64,000 bases of DNA from Lotus japonicus (Eukaryota; Streptophyta; Magnoliopsida; Fabales; Fabaceae). Made by a program: the position numbers and the translations under genes. The DNA is taken from NCBI RefSeq assembly GCF_012489685.1, contig NC_080045.1, positions 10,565,648 through 10,629,647 of the forward strand, given 5' to 3'. This document shows, in pieces, positions 9,015-19,512 of this stretch (its first letter is position 1; each line of letters begins with the position of its first letter). The notes below the pieces were generated by a model. The model worked only from the letters and a program-made list of their open reading frames with translations, had not been told where the DNA came from and ran no database searches.

Positions 9015-12000
9015 ATGGAACGACCTGGGGTTTTCAACAACAGTCAGCAGCATGTTATAGAAATAGCAGGGAGTGCTGAAGCTTCCACGTCCGCCGCGTC
9101 GCCTCGCGATAGACATTTTAACGGCGGTGCGGATGGATTGCGAAGTGAGGAAAGGATTAGCGGCTCGCGGGTGCCGGTTACTCAGCCTTCGGTGTCGGTG
9201 TCGACAACGTCCGGTGGAATGACGACGAATAGCAGGAGTTCTTCGCTTGTGAGGCGTGGGGACTCTAGACGGAATAGGAGTCCTGTGCATTCGGGGATAT
9301 GGATATCGGTTGAGCTAGTGCTGTTAATGAGCCAGATTGTTGCGTCGATTGTTGTTTTGTCGATGTCGCGGCATGAGCACCCGCGTACCCCGTTGTTTCA
9401 GTGGATTGTTGGTTATGCCTGTGGATGTGCTGCTACGCTTCCTCTTCTATATTGGCGTTATTATCATCATAACCATATGCGAGAGCAAGAATCGCGCCAA
9501 ACATCTCCTCGGGTTAACGATCCTTCAGGGACACTTCTTTCCAGTTCCAGAATAAATGGAGGAGAGGATGCTCAAGCTGCTTCCTCCAGAAGCAATCAAC
9601 CTTCAATATTGGTGAATAGAAGGTAGTGAGTTGGTTGCTGATTTTGTTAAAAATGATTTTTTCGCTAAATGTTAGAATCGCATCTTAAGGAAAGCTTAAA
9701 TATTATGTTTGAAGGGCAAGATTTTAGATGCCATTTCAACTGTTTTTATCGTGCTTGATAGGGAATGGTACATCCTCAAACGTTTGTGGCAAGCAGGCAA
9801 GCTTTGCATAGATGATTGTTCACAGTTTTATGTAATTTTGGATTCCTTTAGGCCATATTTGTGAGTTGAATTTTGGAGGGGAGAGAAGGGAAGGAGGAGG
9901 CTTATGAAACCCTCCCCTTGTTTCAGATATTTAAAAAGGGGGGGGGGGGTCTGGGGTACTCTAAAACCCACCATCCATTTGACTTTCTGAGTTCCCCCAA
10001 TTTGGGGATTTTGAACTTACAAACAAGGGGAGAGCTTACCTCCTCCCTTGCCCTTCCCCTCGAAACATTTCCCTCCCCTCCCCTAAAAACCCCCAAACAA
10101 AGCCTTACGAGGATATGTTATCTTCTGATTGACTACTTAATTCTTTTTCTTGTCTAAATATGTTACCATACTTGTCTTCCCCTTATTTCATTGATGTTTT
10201 GGTTACTTTTTCTGAATCATGAGTTGAAAATGAGTAAAAATTGTGCTTTACATGTCCAAATCAAATCATCATTTTGCTCATACCATCTCATGGCCTTAAT
10301 CAATGTAATATGTGTAGTTTATTTTCCTAGCCCAAATTATTATTTAGCACTGTTCTATAGCCCTTTACTTCTTGATAGCTGGTAATGGGCAGTGAAAATT
10401 ACTTGGCACAAAAGGCCTAGGAAGGAAATCTAACTTAACTCTTAAGGTTGCACCCCAACAAAATCCTGTAAAGACCACATCAACTTAAATAGTAATTGGA
10501 CTTTGAAGAGAAAAATATCTGTTCAGATAACTTTTGAGATCTAGAAAAATAAAGTTTTTAACTTCTGATTGTATTTCAAACTGATAATGCCCATCAAGCA
10601 ATCAGGAGAAGCCTTTCTAGCAAACATCCTGTTATTAGAAAGCCATGCTCCCTCATGATTACAATGGTGCCATCACGCAGCAGGCTGTAATAGATAAAAC
10701 TGAAGTACCTGGGGCAGTTATCTTGGTAATGAAGGAATATGTAGAATTGGCTGACTGGCCATTCCTGTTTCGTGAGGAATACATCAGAGTGATAGATAAT
10801 TCCTTCTTTTAGAATTAGGACTTTGTGTTGTGTATGTAGTTAGTTGATAGAATGATAGAATTTATTTCTCATCATATTTTTCTTTAAAATCTATTCTAAT
10901 TTTTTTTTATCGTAATTAGAGTCTAAGGATACTTGTGAAACATACTCTTTATAAGTGGTATTTTATATGGTGATCAATCTCGTAAGCTGCTCGCAGCAGG
11001 TTATAGTAGGTCTTGGGGCATTATTTTAGGTAGTTTAGTTAGGATCTGATATATGGAATTTATATTAGAAGGGTGGAGCAAGAGCCCTTAAAAATTATAT
11101 TTGGTTTTCTAGTTCCTTTGTATCAAACATTGATAAGGATGAAAGGTCCTGTATGAATTCATCATAGAGCTTAATATTTCTATAGTCCGTTTTACATTTG
11201 TTAAGCACCGGTTTCAGAGGCTAGAATATAATCAGAAATTTGAAAATTGACCCTAAGATGTATATTATTAATTTCAAAAACATGTTAGTCCTTAAATCCT
11301 ACTTTTTAGCCTTGAGGAGGGGCTTTGACTTTCGACACTTTATGCTTCCCTTGCTCTTCTAGTAACCTAGCAAGATCAATAAAAAAGCATTAGAAGATGC
11401 TCCTGATGTATCCATGTCTTATGCTACATCCCTTTCGAGCTAACCAAACTATGAAATTGATGGATTACTTTGATCCTCACTATGACCATTGTCTCAATTT
11501 GAATGTAAACATATATTAATGACTACAATCATCCATCATTTATCCGTTATTGAACTGATCAATTGTTGATAAATTTATGGTCTTGTTGATACCGGTTTCC
11601 ACTGTATTGCTTTTTTTGGTGGATTCAATAGTTTGAATTTTGTAACTGAATGTCGTGAATACTGTAGTATCTGAATTTCTGCTTTGATGCTCAGAATTAT
11701 ATTAAGTTAATGTGCAAGTGTATTTAAAACTATTCATGGTTTGTTTGATACACACCTGTAAACAGACACTGGCATGCATTCCCACATGTATGTAAAATGT
11801 TAGTTTCAGGCATATGCATTCAACCTGCTTCCCCATGTAAATACAAACTGGATGTATTCAGTAATAGAAACTTCCTAGAAAACTCTTAATGACTGTTACA
11901 AAGTTAAATTTTTCTCTTATTTAGTTTATATTTTTTGACTATGTCATGCTCATGGCCTTGTTATTCCCTCACTCCAATTTGGCAATTTCCATATTTATTC

Positions 12001-12958
12001 ATTAAGTTTTGAAATTTTAAACATCTGTTTCATGGTTATAATTTCTGAAAATTGTAATTTGAAATGAGTTCATTAAGCTGCTAAGCCCTAGTTCAATTCT
12101 TGCAACACAGAATGAAGACACTCGTGGAATACTTCAAAATATCCTTAGATTGCTTTTTTGCCGTATGGTTTGTTGTTGGAAATGTATGGATCTTTGGGGG
12201 ACATTCATCTGCAGATGAAGCTCCTAACTTGTACAGGTATAGCCTTTCATATGCTCTTACATTTAATATTCTAGTTTTTCAGATGCTCCAAATTAAATAT
12301 GCTTCCTTTTGCTTGGCAGGTTATGCATAGTGTTTCTTGCATTTAGCTGTATTGGTTATGCAATGCCCTTCATTCTCTGTTCAACAATCTGCTGTTGTCT
12401 CCCTTGTATAATTTCCATCCTTGGGGTTAGGGAAGATCTGGCACAAAACCGAGGGGCAACTTCTGAGTCCATTAACGCTCTTCCGACTTACAAGTTCAAA
12501 ATGAAAAAAAATAAAAGAAATAGTGAAAGCAACTCAGCTGCTGCGGAAAGTGGAGTTGTGGCTGCAGGAACTGAAAAAGAGCGGGTGATCTCTGGAGAAG
12601 ATGCAGTGAGTATAATCTGATCTTTATGTATTCAGGATACTTACTTTAAACTTTGTAACATCCTGGCATTGTTTGCCAAGTTACACCACATCCAGTTATG
12701 TAAGAAGATTTTCATTGTCTGCAGGTTTGTTGCATCTGCCTGGCAAAGTATGAAAATAACGATGAGCTGAGAGAATTGCCTTGTTCTCATCTTTTCCACA
12801 AAGACTGCGTTGACAAGTGGTTAAAGATAAATGCATTATGCCCTCTTTGCAAGAGCGAGGTTGGTGAAAACATAACAGGATTGGTCTCTGGTGAAGATGC
12901 CAGCCAACAACGGGGTGAGAGCAGGGTTGAGAACGGCCTCGCCAATACCTCAGTTTAA
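9015..12958 (+). CDS. membrane RING-H2 E3 ubiquitin-protein ligase (At1g12760-type)
   Basis: Four coding exons join in frame: 9015-9622, 12111-12236, 12320-12605 and 12725-12958, giving 417 residues with GT-AG borders throughout. The N-terminal 90 residues are Ser-rich and low in structure. Hydrophobic segments follow at about 94-116, 127-147, 212-234 and 246-278. The C terminus carries a RING-H2 finger with C342-C345, C360-H362, H365-C368 and C379-C382, and the typical K-W-L-K-I-N-A-L-C-P-L-C stretch. This is the layout of the plant At1g12760/At1g63170/At4g11680 group. Such proteins sit in an endomembrane and pass ubiquitin from an E2 enzyme to a substrate; no substrate is known from sequence. 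The start at 9015 is chosen because it gives the family-like N terminus. Intron 1 is long (2488 bp) and carries a MITE. Confidence 0.9.
9851..10104. mobile_element. Tourist-like (PIF/Harbinger) MITE in intron 1
   Basis: The element starts GGCCATATTTGTGAGTT and its other end, complemented, reads GGCTTTGTTTGGGGGTT. Both are followed inward by purine-rich blocks that are inverted copies of each other. TTA lies directly outside both ends, the 3-bp target-site duplication expected of PIF/Harbinger elements. At 254 bp and with no coding capacity it is a MITE. It includes a run of 12 G. It lies in intron 1 of the RING-finger gene, well away from the splice sites. Confidence 0.75.
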
Positions 12959-13250
12959 TCTAGTTATACACAACTTCGATCCTCTCATTTTCCTTAAGAT
13001 TTGAGAACTCAATAATCTCAGGAATCACGAGAGAGAAAGAAAAACCACCTATTCATAAAACTGGTGGAGCTTCCACAAGTAATGGGGGGATCCTTACTCC
13101 TTGATTTGTGTCTTTCTCTCTCATAACATGACAATAATCTTAAGGAAAAGGAAACCATCCAAGGCTCCTTATATACATATCTACACTAGTAGTTTTGTGA
13201 AGTTTTCTCTATGCAGCTCACATTTCATGGATGGATGTTTGATTGAGTTC
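12959..13250 (+). other. 3' untranslated region of the RING-finger gene
   Basis: Sequence after the TAA at 12956-12958. It contains an imperfect inverted repeat: TTTTCCTTAAGATT near 12988 pairs with AATCTTAAGGAAAA near 13138, and GAGAGAGAAAGA near 13030 pairs with TCTTTCTCTCTC near 13110. The transcript could therefore form a long stem. The exact polyadenylation site is not clear. Confidence 0.4.
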
Positions 13251-13639
13251 ATCCATTCCACATAATTTTTGTTGATATGTTTTTCGTTTCTTCTGTCTTG
13301 TGATGCTGCTAATTGTTCGAAGGACGCTCAGCTCAGCCACTGTCTGTTGTTGGCAATGAGAATTGAAAAACACATTTCATGTAAACAGGTTACAGGAATA
13401 TATAAAGTCAAGTTACTTCCATTTTTATTGAGCAATTGTTATGACGTAAATGTATTATTTTTCCGGTAGATAACTTATATGTATCTTACGGACTTTATTT
13501 TGCATTTCATGAATTTTCATAAGTATTGTTTGGATCATAAAAGAATTTAATCTGGAACCATGTTAAGTATAAAGCCTATATTATTACTTGGTCATATACA
13601 TCCGAAATTGTTGTTATTGAGCTGAAACAGCTGTTGATG
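13251..13639. other. intergenic DNA, nothing assignable
   Basis: AT-rich sequence between the RING-finger gene and a LINE remnant. It may include the end of the RING-finger transcript. No domain or repeat boundary is seen. Confidence 0.4.
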
Positions 13640-14840
13640 CATCAAAGCTGGGTAGACCGTGGGTTACCCCAAGATGCTTCTATGATTTACCGAGAGGTTG
13701 CCTAAGAGTTGAATATCAATTGGGTAGCAGATTTAATGGCTCCCTCCCGTGCACCTTGGAACTGGGATCTGGTGTAGTATGTGCTTTGCCCTCCTACGGC
13801 CCTGACTATTCCTCTATCTTTGTATTGTTAGGAGTTTGGCCTCTTTCATCGAATGAGTACTCAACAAAAACATGTTATCATTTTATTAGGCAGCAGGGTG
13901 TGCAACTTTGTATGAGTCACCCTCCCTACCTGAGATGTTGGAAAAAATTGTGGAAAGCATATTCTTTAGCCCAATCCAAAGAGACGGTTTGACGTGCTTG
14001 CCTGAACCTTCTTCCGGTTCGATCCAACCTCATTGGCCGAGATGGACTAAGTATATCGATCGCGACTTATCGCTTCTGAGACGACACATCGTGCGCTCTT
14101 ATTATGACTTCTTTTACAACCTTTGTAGTTTGCTTGTTGCCTTGGTATTATAGTGGATTGTATTACCCTTATACATGAGTTTGTGTGTGATTTTCTAACC
14201 TTGGCTGATGTTGGTAGTGCAGGTATTCCCATTTTTTTTTAGTCCATTTGGGAGGATATCAAAAACATGTTGTTTCGACACCAACCTGGTGCCTCGATGG
14301 ATTCTTTGCTACGACGTGTTCATGCGCTTCACCCTTCTTTGGTGGTTGCCAATCCCCCAGTTCGGCCAACCTTTCGAGAGCTTCCTTCAGTGTGGACATG
14401 GCCTCTTCCAGGCCTGGCGAAGGTCAATTTTGATCCTTCTGTGTCCATGTCTAGTTCAGTTGGCTTTGGTTTCGCTGCGCGGGATGCCAGTGGTGAGATG
14501 TTAGCGGCGGCGACATCACCTTCCATTGTTATTTTATCTGTGGTGCTTGTTGAGACCATGTGCTTTCGTTGGGCTCTTTCTCTAGCCTCCTGTCGAGTCT
14601 GTTTTGAGATGGATTGTATTCCATTTTTTGAGACTTGGATGAGGCCTTCATGAGGATGCTCTTATTTATCTGTTGTTATTCGCGACTGTTTTGGCTTATT
14701 TTTATCTTTTGATTTTGTTGATTTATCTTTTGTCCGTAGAACTGATAATTCTGTGGCTGATGTTTGGCCAAAATTTCCTTTTCGATTGGTAACTTTGTTT
14801 GGATTGAAGAAGTTCTACCCGAATTTGTTTCCTTGATCTA
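13640..14840 (+). pseudogene. LINE remnant: zf-RVT and RNase H regions
   Basis: In order on the plus strand: a zf-RVT-like segment (13850-13980, with a Y-S-T-K-x-x-Y block and W-K-K-L-W-K), then a linker, then an RNase H-like domain (14400-14620). The latter has the F-x-A-R-D-A-S-G-E-M-L-A-A-A block and an ETMCFRWALSLASC block. A C-terminal VRRTDNSVADVWPK segment follows near 14735. Stops and frame shifts separate these parts. This order is that of plant L1-type non-LTR retrotransposons. It lies between two host genes and is 5'-truncated, since no reverse transcriptase palm is seen. Confidence 0.7.
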
Positions 14841-15414
14841 TATTGATGTATTGCGTATTATTCCTATTTAACGCAACTTAGATCGGTATTTTTTTTTTAA
14901 ATGTGTCTTTGTCTATCTATTTTTATTTTCATTTTCTAGTTTTAATTATAATATTGGTATATATTTTTTACATTGTTTCTTGTTTTCAAAATTGTGTAAG
15001 AATAAGCAAAAAAAAAATTAGGAGCATTTGGAATCCAAGCAAACGACTTGCTATCACGCATCGCAAAGAAGTGGTGTAGCATCCAACCTGACACAAAACA
15101 TGAAGAAACCAAACCGTAGAGAACAACTAATGGTGGGATCGCTCTTCGATCAAAACAGAGAGGTGGTAGAGTCGCTAAATGGTACCACTCTCGTATTAAA
15201 ATCTTATAACTGAAAAAAAAAGAGATAAATTAAGAGTTTACTATTCTCATTAGTATTAACTTCGCCCAAACTTTAATTAATCAAGCTTTAAAAATCAACA
15301 TATAAATTCCCCATTACCGCTATCATTAGCACTCAATGAACTTTAGGAAACAAGAAAGGAAATAAAAATGCATTTATTATATCTATAGCAAAAGCACCAC
15401 CAAAGTACGATTTT
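14841..15414. other. intergenic DNA, nothing assignable
   Basis: AT-rich spacer between the LINE remnant and the 3' end of the PAM2/CUE gene. A 60-codon open frame at 15028-15213 has no recognisable domain and is not called. Confidence 0.5.
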
Positions 15415-15748
15415 TCAGGCACAAGCCATTTATCCATCCAAGCAAAAATCACCTTCATTCAGAATTGTTTTTCTTTTACCACTTTTGCCATTCCTTTTTT
15501 TTCTTTTGTGGGCCTTCCAATTCATACAATTGAAAGCTGAACAGTTGCACGAGGCACAAATAACCCATCAGAACAAAAAAAAATTGCAGACCATATGAAG
15601 CACAAGCAAGGAAGAGCAAATCAAAGACGCATCTGAGAACTATACAAACCATAAAAATGGAAACATGTTAGGCGTCTCCACCTAAAGTATTTTTCCTATT
15701 TTTACACTAAATATATCCAATCAAACCAATTGTGAGTAGGAAACCAAT
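15415..15748 (-). other. probable 3' untranslated region of the PAM2/CUE gene
   Basis: Minus-strand sequence after the stop codon at 15749-15751. Its end is not fixed. No repeat was recognised in it. Confidence 0.35.
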
Positions 15749-17198
15749 TCACAAGATGTTAGCTGATCCCAGGTGACTAGATGAGGTGCTGCCTTTGGCT
15801 GCTAGGCCCTCCGGTTTTAATGAAGCAGAATCAGCTGGGAATACAGAATCTGATACATCACCAATATCCAGCGTCTCCGGCAGAATTCCAGAGGAATCAA
15901 CATTATCGAACTGTAACATGAAAACAATAAGCTCTCAGAAAATCGGAAATCACAACTAAATTTGTTTCAGGAAGGATCCATTATGTGGAGATGACCACCA
16001 AAAATATCAGCTCCTAGTTAAATGTTTGACATGATTCAATTATGATAATTCTAGCAGTTAATTAATCCAGAAACTGATGGGCTAACATTGATGGAAAGGA
16101 GCTTTTAAACAATTTCATAACATTTCATCTCTATTTACAAAGTGCAAAACAGAAAACAGTATATTTTTTCATAACAAAATCTTACTCTGTTCAAGCTTCC
16201 ATAAGTTATATGCAACATTTCAACATTTCTACCCCGTAAAACAAAGACTGAACCAGAGGGAAACAAATCAAATGAAAGAGCAAAGTATGAAACGACAACA
16301 GTCAGACATTGGGAACAAAACAGAAAAACAATGGTACGAAGGGGAAACCAAATTTTAAACAAACAAACTGGGAATACACAAAATATGTATGGGGAAAATA
16401 TAAAACAAAGGAAAAATGGAATTTAAGAAAAATTCCAACATGGCAGGACAATCGCGGATCACTTTGTGAGGTTCGACAACCACAAGATGAAAACTTTTCC
16501 CTGATGTCAGCTGGAGACAAAATCTTCAGGCAGGAAAATAATGGAAATGAAAAGGGAACAGAAGGGTGGATTATAAACTAGTTAAATTCATCTACATTAG
16601 TACACAATTCTAACCCAAAATTTTCAGTCAATGTTATCATATATCATGTGATTCAACATTAACCTAGCTTGAATACATGCTCAAATTTTAACTATACTCT
16701 CATTTATGCAAAGACAATCAGTTTGGTCACTTACTGGACTGGAAGAATACAATTGTGACATTGGATGAACAAAAATATAAAACCCAGAAGCTAGTAATTT
16801 TAAAGCTATACCTCAAGTTGGCTGAGCATGTCAATGGTAGCATCCACATCACCATTGTTAACATTGTAGACATCTTCAAGGGACTGATCAGATATACCGG
16901 GGAATGTCATCCTCAGAAATTCCATATTCATATCAAGTTCTATATCTGTAATCTGGTTATCTGTGAAGTCTCTCTCATTCTGAGATGAAGTGTACGAGCT
17001 AGACGCAGGCTGGATTTTCACCGGTAAAGCTTCGGCCCCCAAGAGGCTTTTCGTGCCCAGTTGCTGATCCTGTGTGGCCTGCTTAGGACTCTGAAACCAA
17101 ACAGTCCCATCAGCAGAAGTTCCAGCATTTGTTTCCCTTTGGGTGAACGGAACATACGGGGCTGCATATGGGTTCAACGACGATCTTCTCGGCTTCAT
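15749..17198 (-). CDS. PABP-interacting protein with PAM2 and CUE domains (CID5/CID6-like)
   Basis: Two coding exons on the minus strand, 17198-16812 and 15910-15749, join in phase 0 to give 182 residues. Residues 6-17 (SSLNPYAAPYVP) are a PAM2 motif, the short peptide that binds the MLLE domain of poly(A)-binding protein. Residues 91-129 form a CUE domain, with the M-x-F-P block and the closing D-A-T-I-D-M-L-S-Q-L helix, which binds ubiquitin in this fold. PAM2 plus CUE in a short protein is the arrangement of Arabidopsis CID5 and CID6. The protein probably acts in the cytoplasm in mRNA stability or translation. CID7-type proteins also carry an SMR domain, which is absent here. The second exon is acidic and Ser-rich with no named domain. 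The start is the only ATG placing PAM2 at the N terminus. Confidence 0.88.
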
Positions 17199-17242
17199 GG
17201 TGTTGAATCAGATAGATAAACAATTCTTCTCCCTTTCCTTTG

Positions 17243-17682
17243 CTGAAAAAACCCCCACAAGCAAAAGAGAAAAGAATCATTCAACATGAAAAAAAAAAAG
17301 AATCTCAAGATTTAAAACAAAAAGAATTTGCAGATGCAGAAATTAAAGGTATGAATGAACAGGCTTTGAAATTGAATCATGAATAGCTACATCATGATCA
17401 GAACACAAGTGACTAATGGTGATTCAATTCAATCATTACATTTGATTGCAACCCATTTGACAAAGATAATAACAAGTGCATTATATGAGATCAAGAAACA
17501 AGATGAACAAACATAAACCTTGAAATTTGACTTTTTGAACAATTTTCCGATCAACACAAAAAATAGAAAGGAATTCGCAGAAAACTATTGAATCGATGAC
17601 AAGAAGAAGATCGAAATTCAATGATAATTGGATCGTAACATGAGCAAGAGTTGATATTCGAAGGGAGATTGAGAAAACTAAC
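17243..17682 (-). other. predicted 5'-UTR intron of the PAM2/CUE gene
   Basis: On the minus strand a donor CTAACTG|GTTAGT (17682) and an acceptor ending TTTTTTCAG (17243) would splice a short 5' exon (about 17683-17760) to the coding exon. The intron has the A/T-rich character expected. It is inferred from splice-site form only. Confidence 0.4.
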
Positions 17683-17760
17683 CAGTTAGACGCAAATGAT
17701 GAAACCCTAGTTCTTGAGATCGATCGCTCTGATTGGAAGGGAGAGAAAGAAAACTGAAAT

Positions 17761-18850
17761 GAAATTAGAAAATAAATTAATTTAATTTATAGGAAAAAAT
17801 AAAGTGAAGCAGTACTTGCTGGCGAGTGACTCATTGATTGTCAAGAGAGTAGGCGCACCTTTGACTTCAATTAAGCTAAGTTGTTCAATTACTACTGGCC
17901 CCTCTCATTTTGTACAAAATAAAATAAAATATTAGTGAACACCTAAATAATGTAAACCACTATCAGACACTCATTTTTGTGGTGGTTTTTAACCTTCGCA
18001 AAATGTATTGACAGTTAAAAGTCATTACAAAAGTAGGGTGTCCAAGAGTGGTTTGCACTGTTTGGTTGTTTCTATATCATTGTTGATTTGTTGTAGACAC
18101 TATATCCTTTTATTTAGTTGAGTAGAGAAGAAAAAAATGAAAGTTACCCTATTCCATGTTGGAAAAGTAGTGAATGTTTAAGAAGTTCAAACACTCTTTA
18201 CATGTGTTTACCGTCCAAAATAAATATCACCGTTGAACCTATATTGTATTACCTTTGTTTATTGTGTTGTCGCTCTTTAATTAAGACTTGCCGCCCATTA
18301 TTTAATTTCTACCACCCACATTTATGCTCTCCATTGTTTTGTCTTTGCCTATATATAAATACTAAATCCATTTCTCATGAGTAGTTTATGAACAACATTT
18401 CTTCACCTTTCCACTCATCCCTACTTCCTGGGCATATTGTGAAGAGTTTATGAAAGATGATGTTTAAAGTTCTCTCTCCCTTTGCATTAGGTTGAAGTGA
18501 AGAGTTTATGAAAGATCATGTTTAAAGTCCTCCCTCCCCTAACATGACAGCAAACTTCCTCGAATATCTTAAAAAATCACTCGTGTCTTCTTCACTCTTG
18601 AATGCTTCAAACGTTTTGGTAACCATTACAAAACGGATGTTGATGACAATGTGAAGGTCTCTCTATCTTGTTTACTTCACAATTTGAAACGACGCTGAAA
18701 ATCCTATTTATACCCGGTGTTAAACAACACTTAAATCATTTTTGCTTGAACTTTCATATTCACTTGTCCTCTTAGCTTGCTCTGCAAACTTTCTATCCTC
18801 TACATATTCAACAATGACTGCCTCACAGTTTTCTGCACCACTAACCTATA
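17761..18850. other. intergenic region with short repeats
   Basis: No gene is seen. A small inverted pair (GTAAACCACT... at 17951 and ...AGTGGTTTGC at 18046) may be a decayed MITE. Two adjacent copies of a segment reading GAAGAGTTTATGAAAGAT plus about 30 more similar bases occur near 18440 and 18498. Confidence 0.4.
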
Positions 18851-18854
18851 GGTT

Positions 18855-19165
18855 TGAGAGTTACCTGAACAGAGTTCTTAGCACCGACGCTGTCTTCAGA
18901 ACATCCCTTCGTTGCATCAATGAAGCGAGCAACACTATCACGTAAAAAATTACGTACTCTATATATTGAACATTTAGCATGTTAAAATTACCAATCAAGA
19001 CATTAAGTTGGACAATTAAGGATGAAGAATTTGATGCTTCAGATGGAGAAAGGAAAGCACGAGCGCTCTTACCACTCCCAGTCAGCTTACTATCATGTGA
19101 CATCAAATACCTAAACATGCTATAATTTTCTTTCATTAAAATTGAATTTCTGTACAAAACAAAAA
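18855..19165 (-). pseudogene. possible gene fragment of unknown origin
   Basis: On the minus strand two exon-like pieces show non-repetitive protein-like composition: one near 19000-19120 (contains DSKLTGSGKSARAF) and one near 18870-18940 (contains DSVARFIDATKGCSEDS) that ends at a CAG|GTAACT donor-like site. I do not recognise the source gene. It could be a transduplicated host fragment or chance open sequence. Confidence 0.25.
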
Positions 19166-19170
19166 TGGTG

Positions 19171-19287
19171 AATGTTAGAAGTCCCACATTGGCTAGAGAT
19201 AAGGCCAATCAAGTGTTTATAAGGGTTGTGCAAACCTCAACTCTTGAGCTAGCTTTTGTGGTTGAGTATAGGCCTCCCAATTTCTAA
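19171..19287 (+). repeat. solo LTR of a TRIM-type element
   Basis: The block starts TGTTAGAAGTCCCACATTGG and ends near CCAATTTCTAATAG. This is the familiar legume short LTR (about 115 bp) with internal AGCTAGCTTTTGTGGTTGAG. It is related to the two LTRs of the TRIM at 26755-27080. Only one copy is present here, so it is a solo LTR just downstream of TIC236. Confidence 0.55.
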
Positions 19288-19512
19288 TAGTGAACAACTA
19301 TTCATGATTGAAGCATCTACATATTAACAAGCTCAATCTGAGCAAAAAATGATACGCATCTACACTATTTTCACACATTCAAGGATCCCTTTCCCCTTGG
19401 TAAATCTGAAGTGGAATATACTTGAGCTGCATTTACCAGATTGCTCAAAGGGACAATGATACAATTTAATCTGGGTGGGGGGAAAATGAAGTTGCAAATG
19501 TTTGGATGTAAC

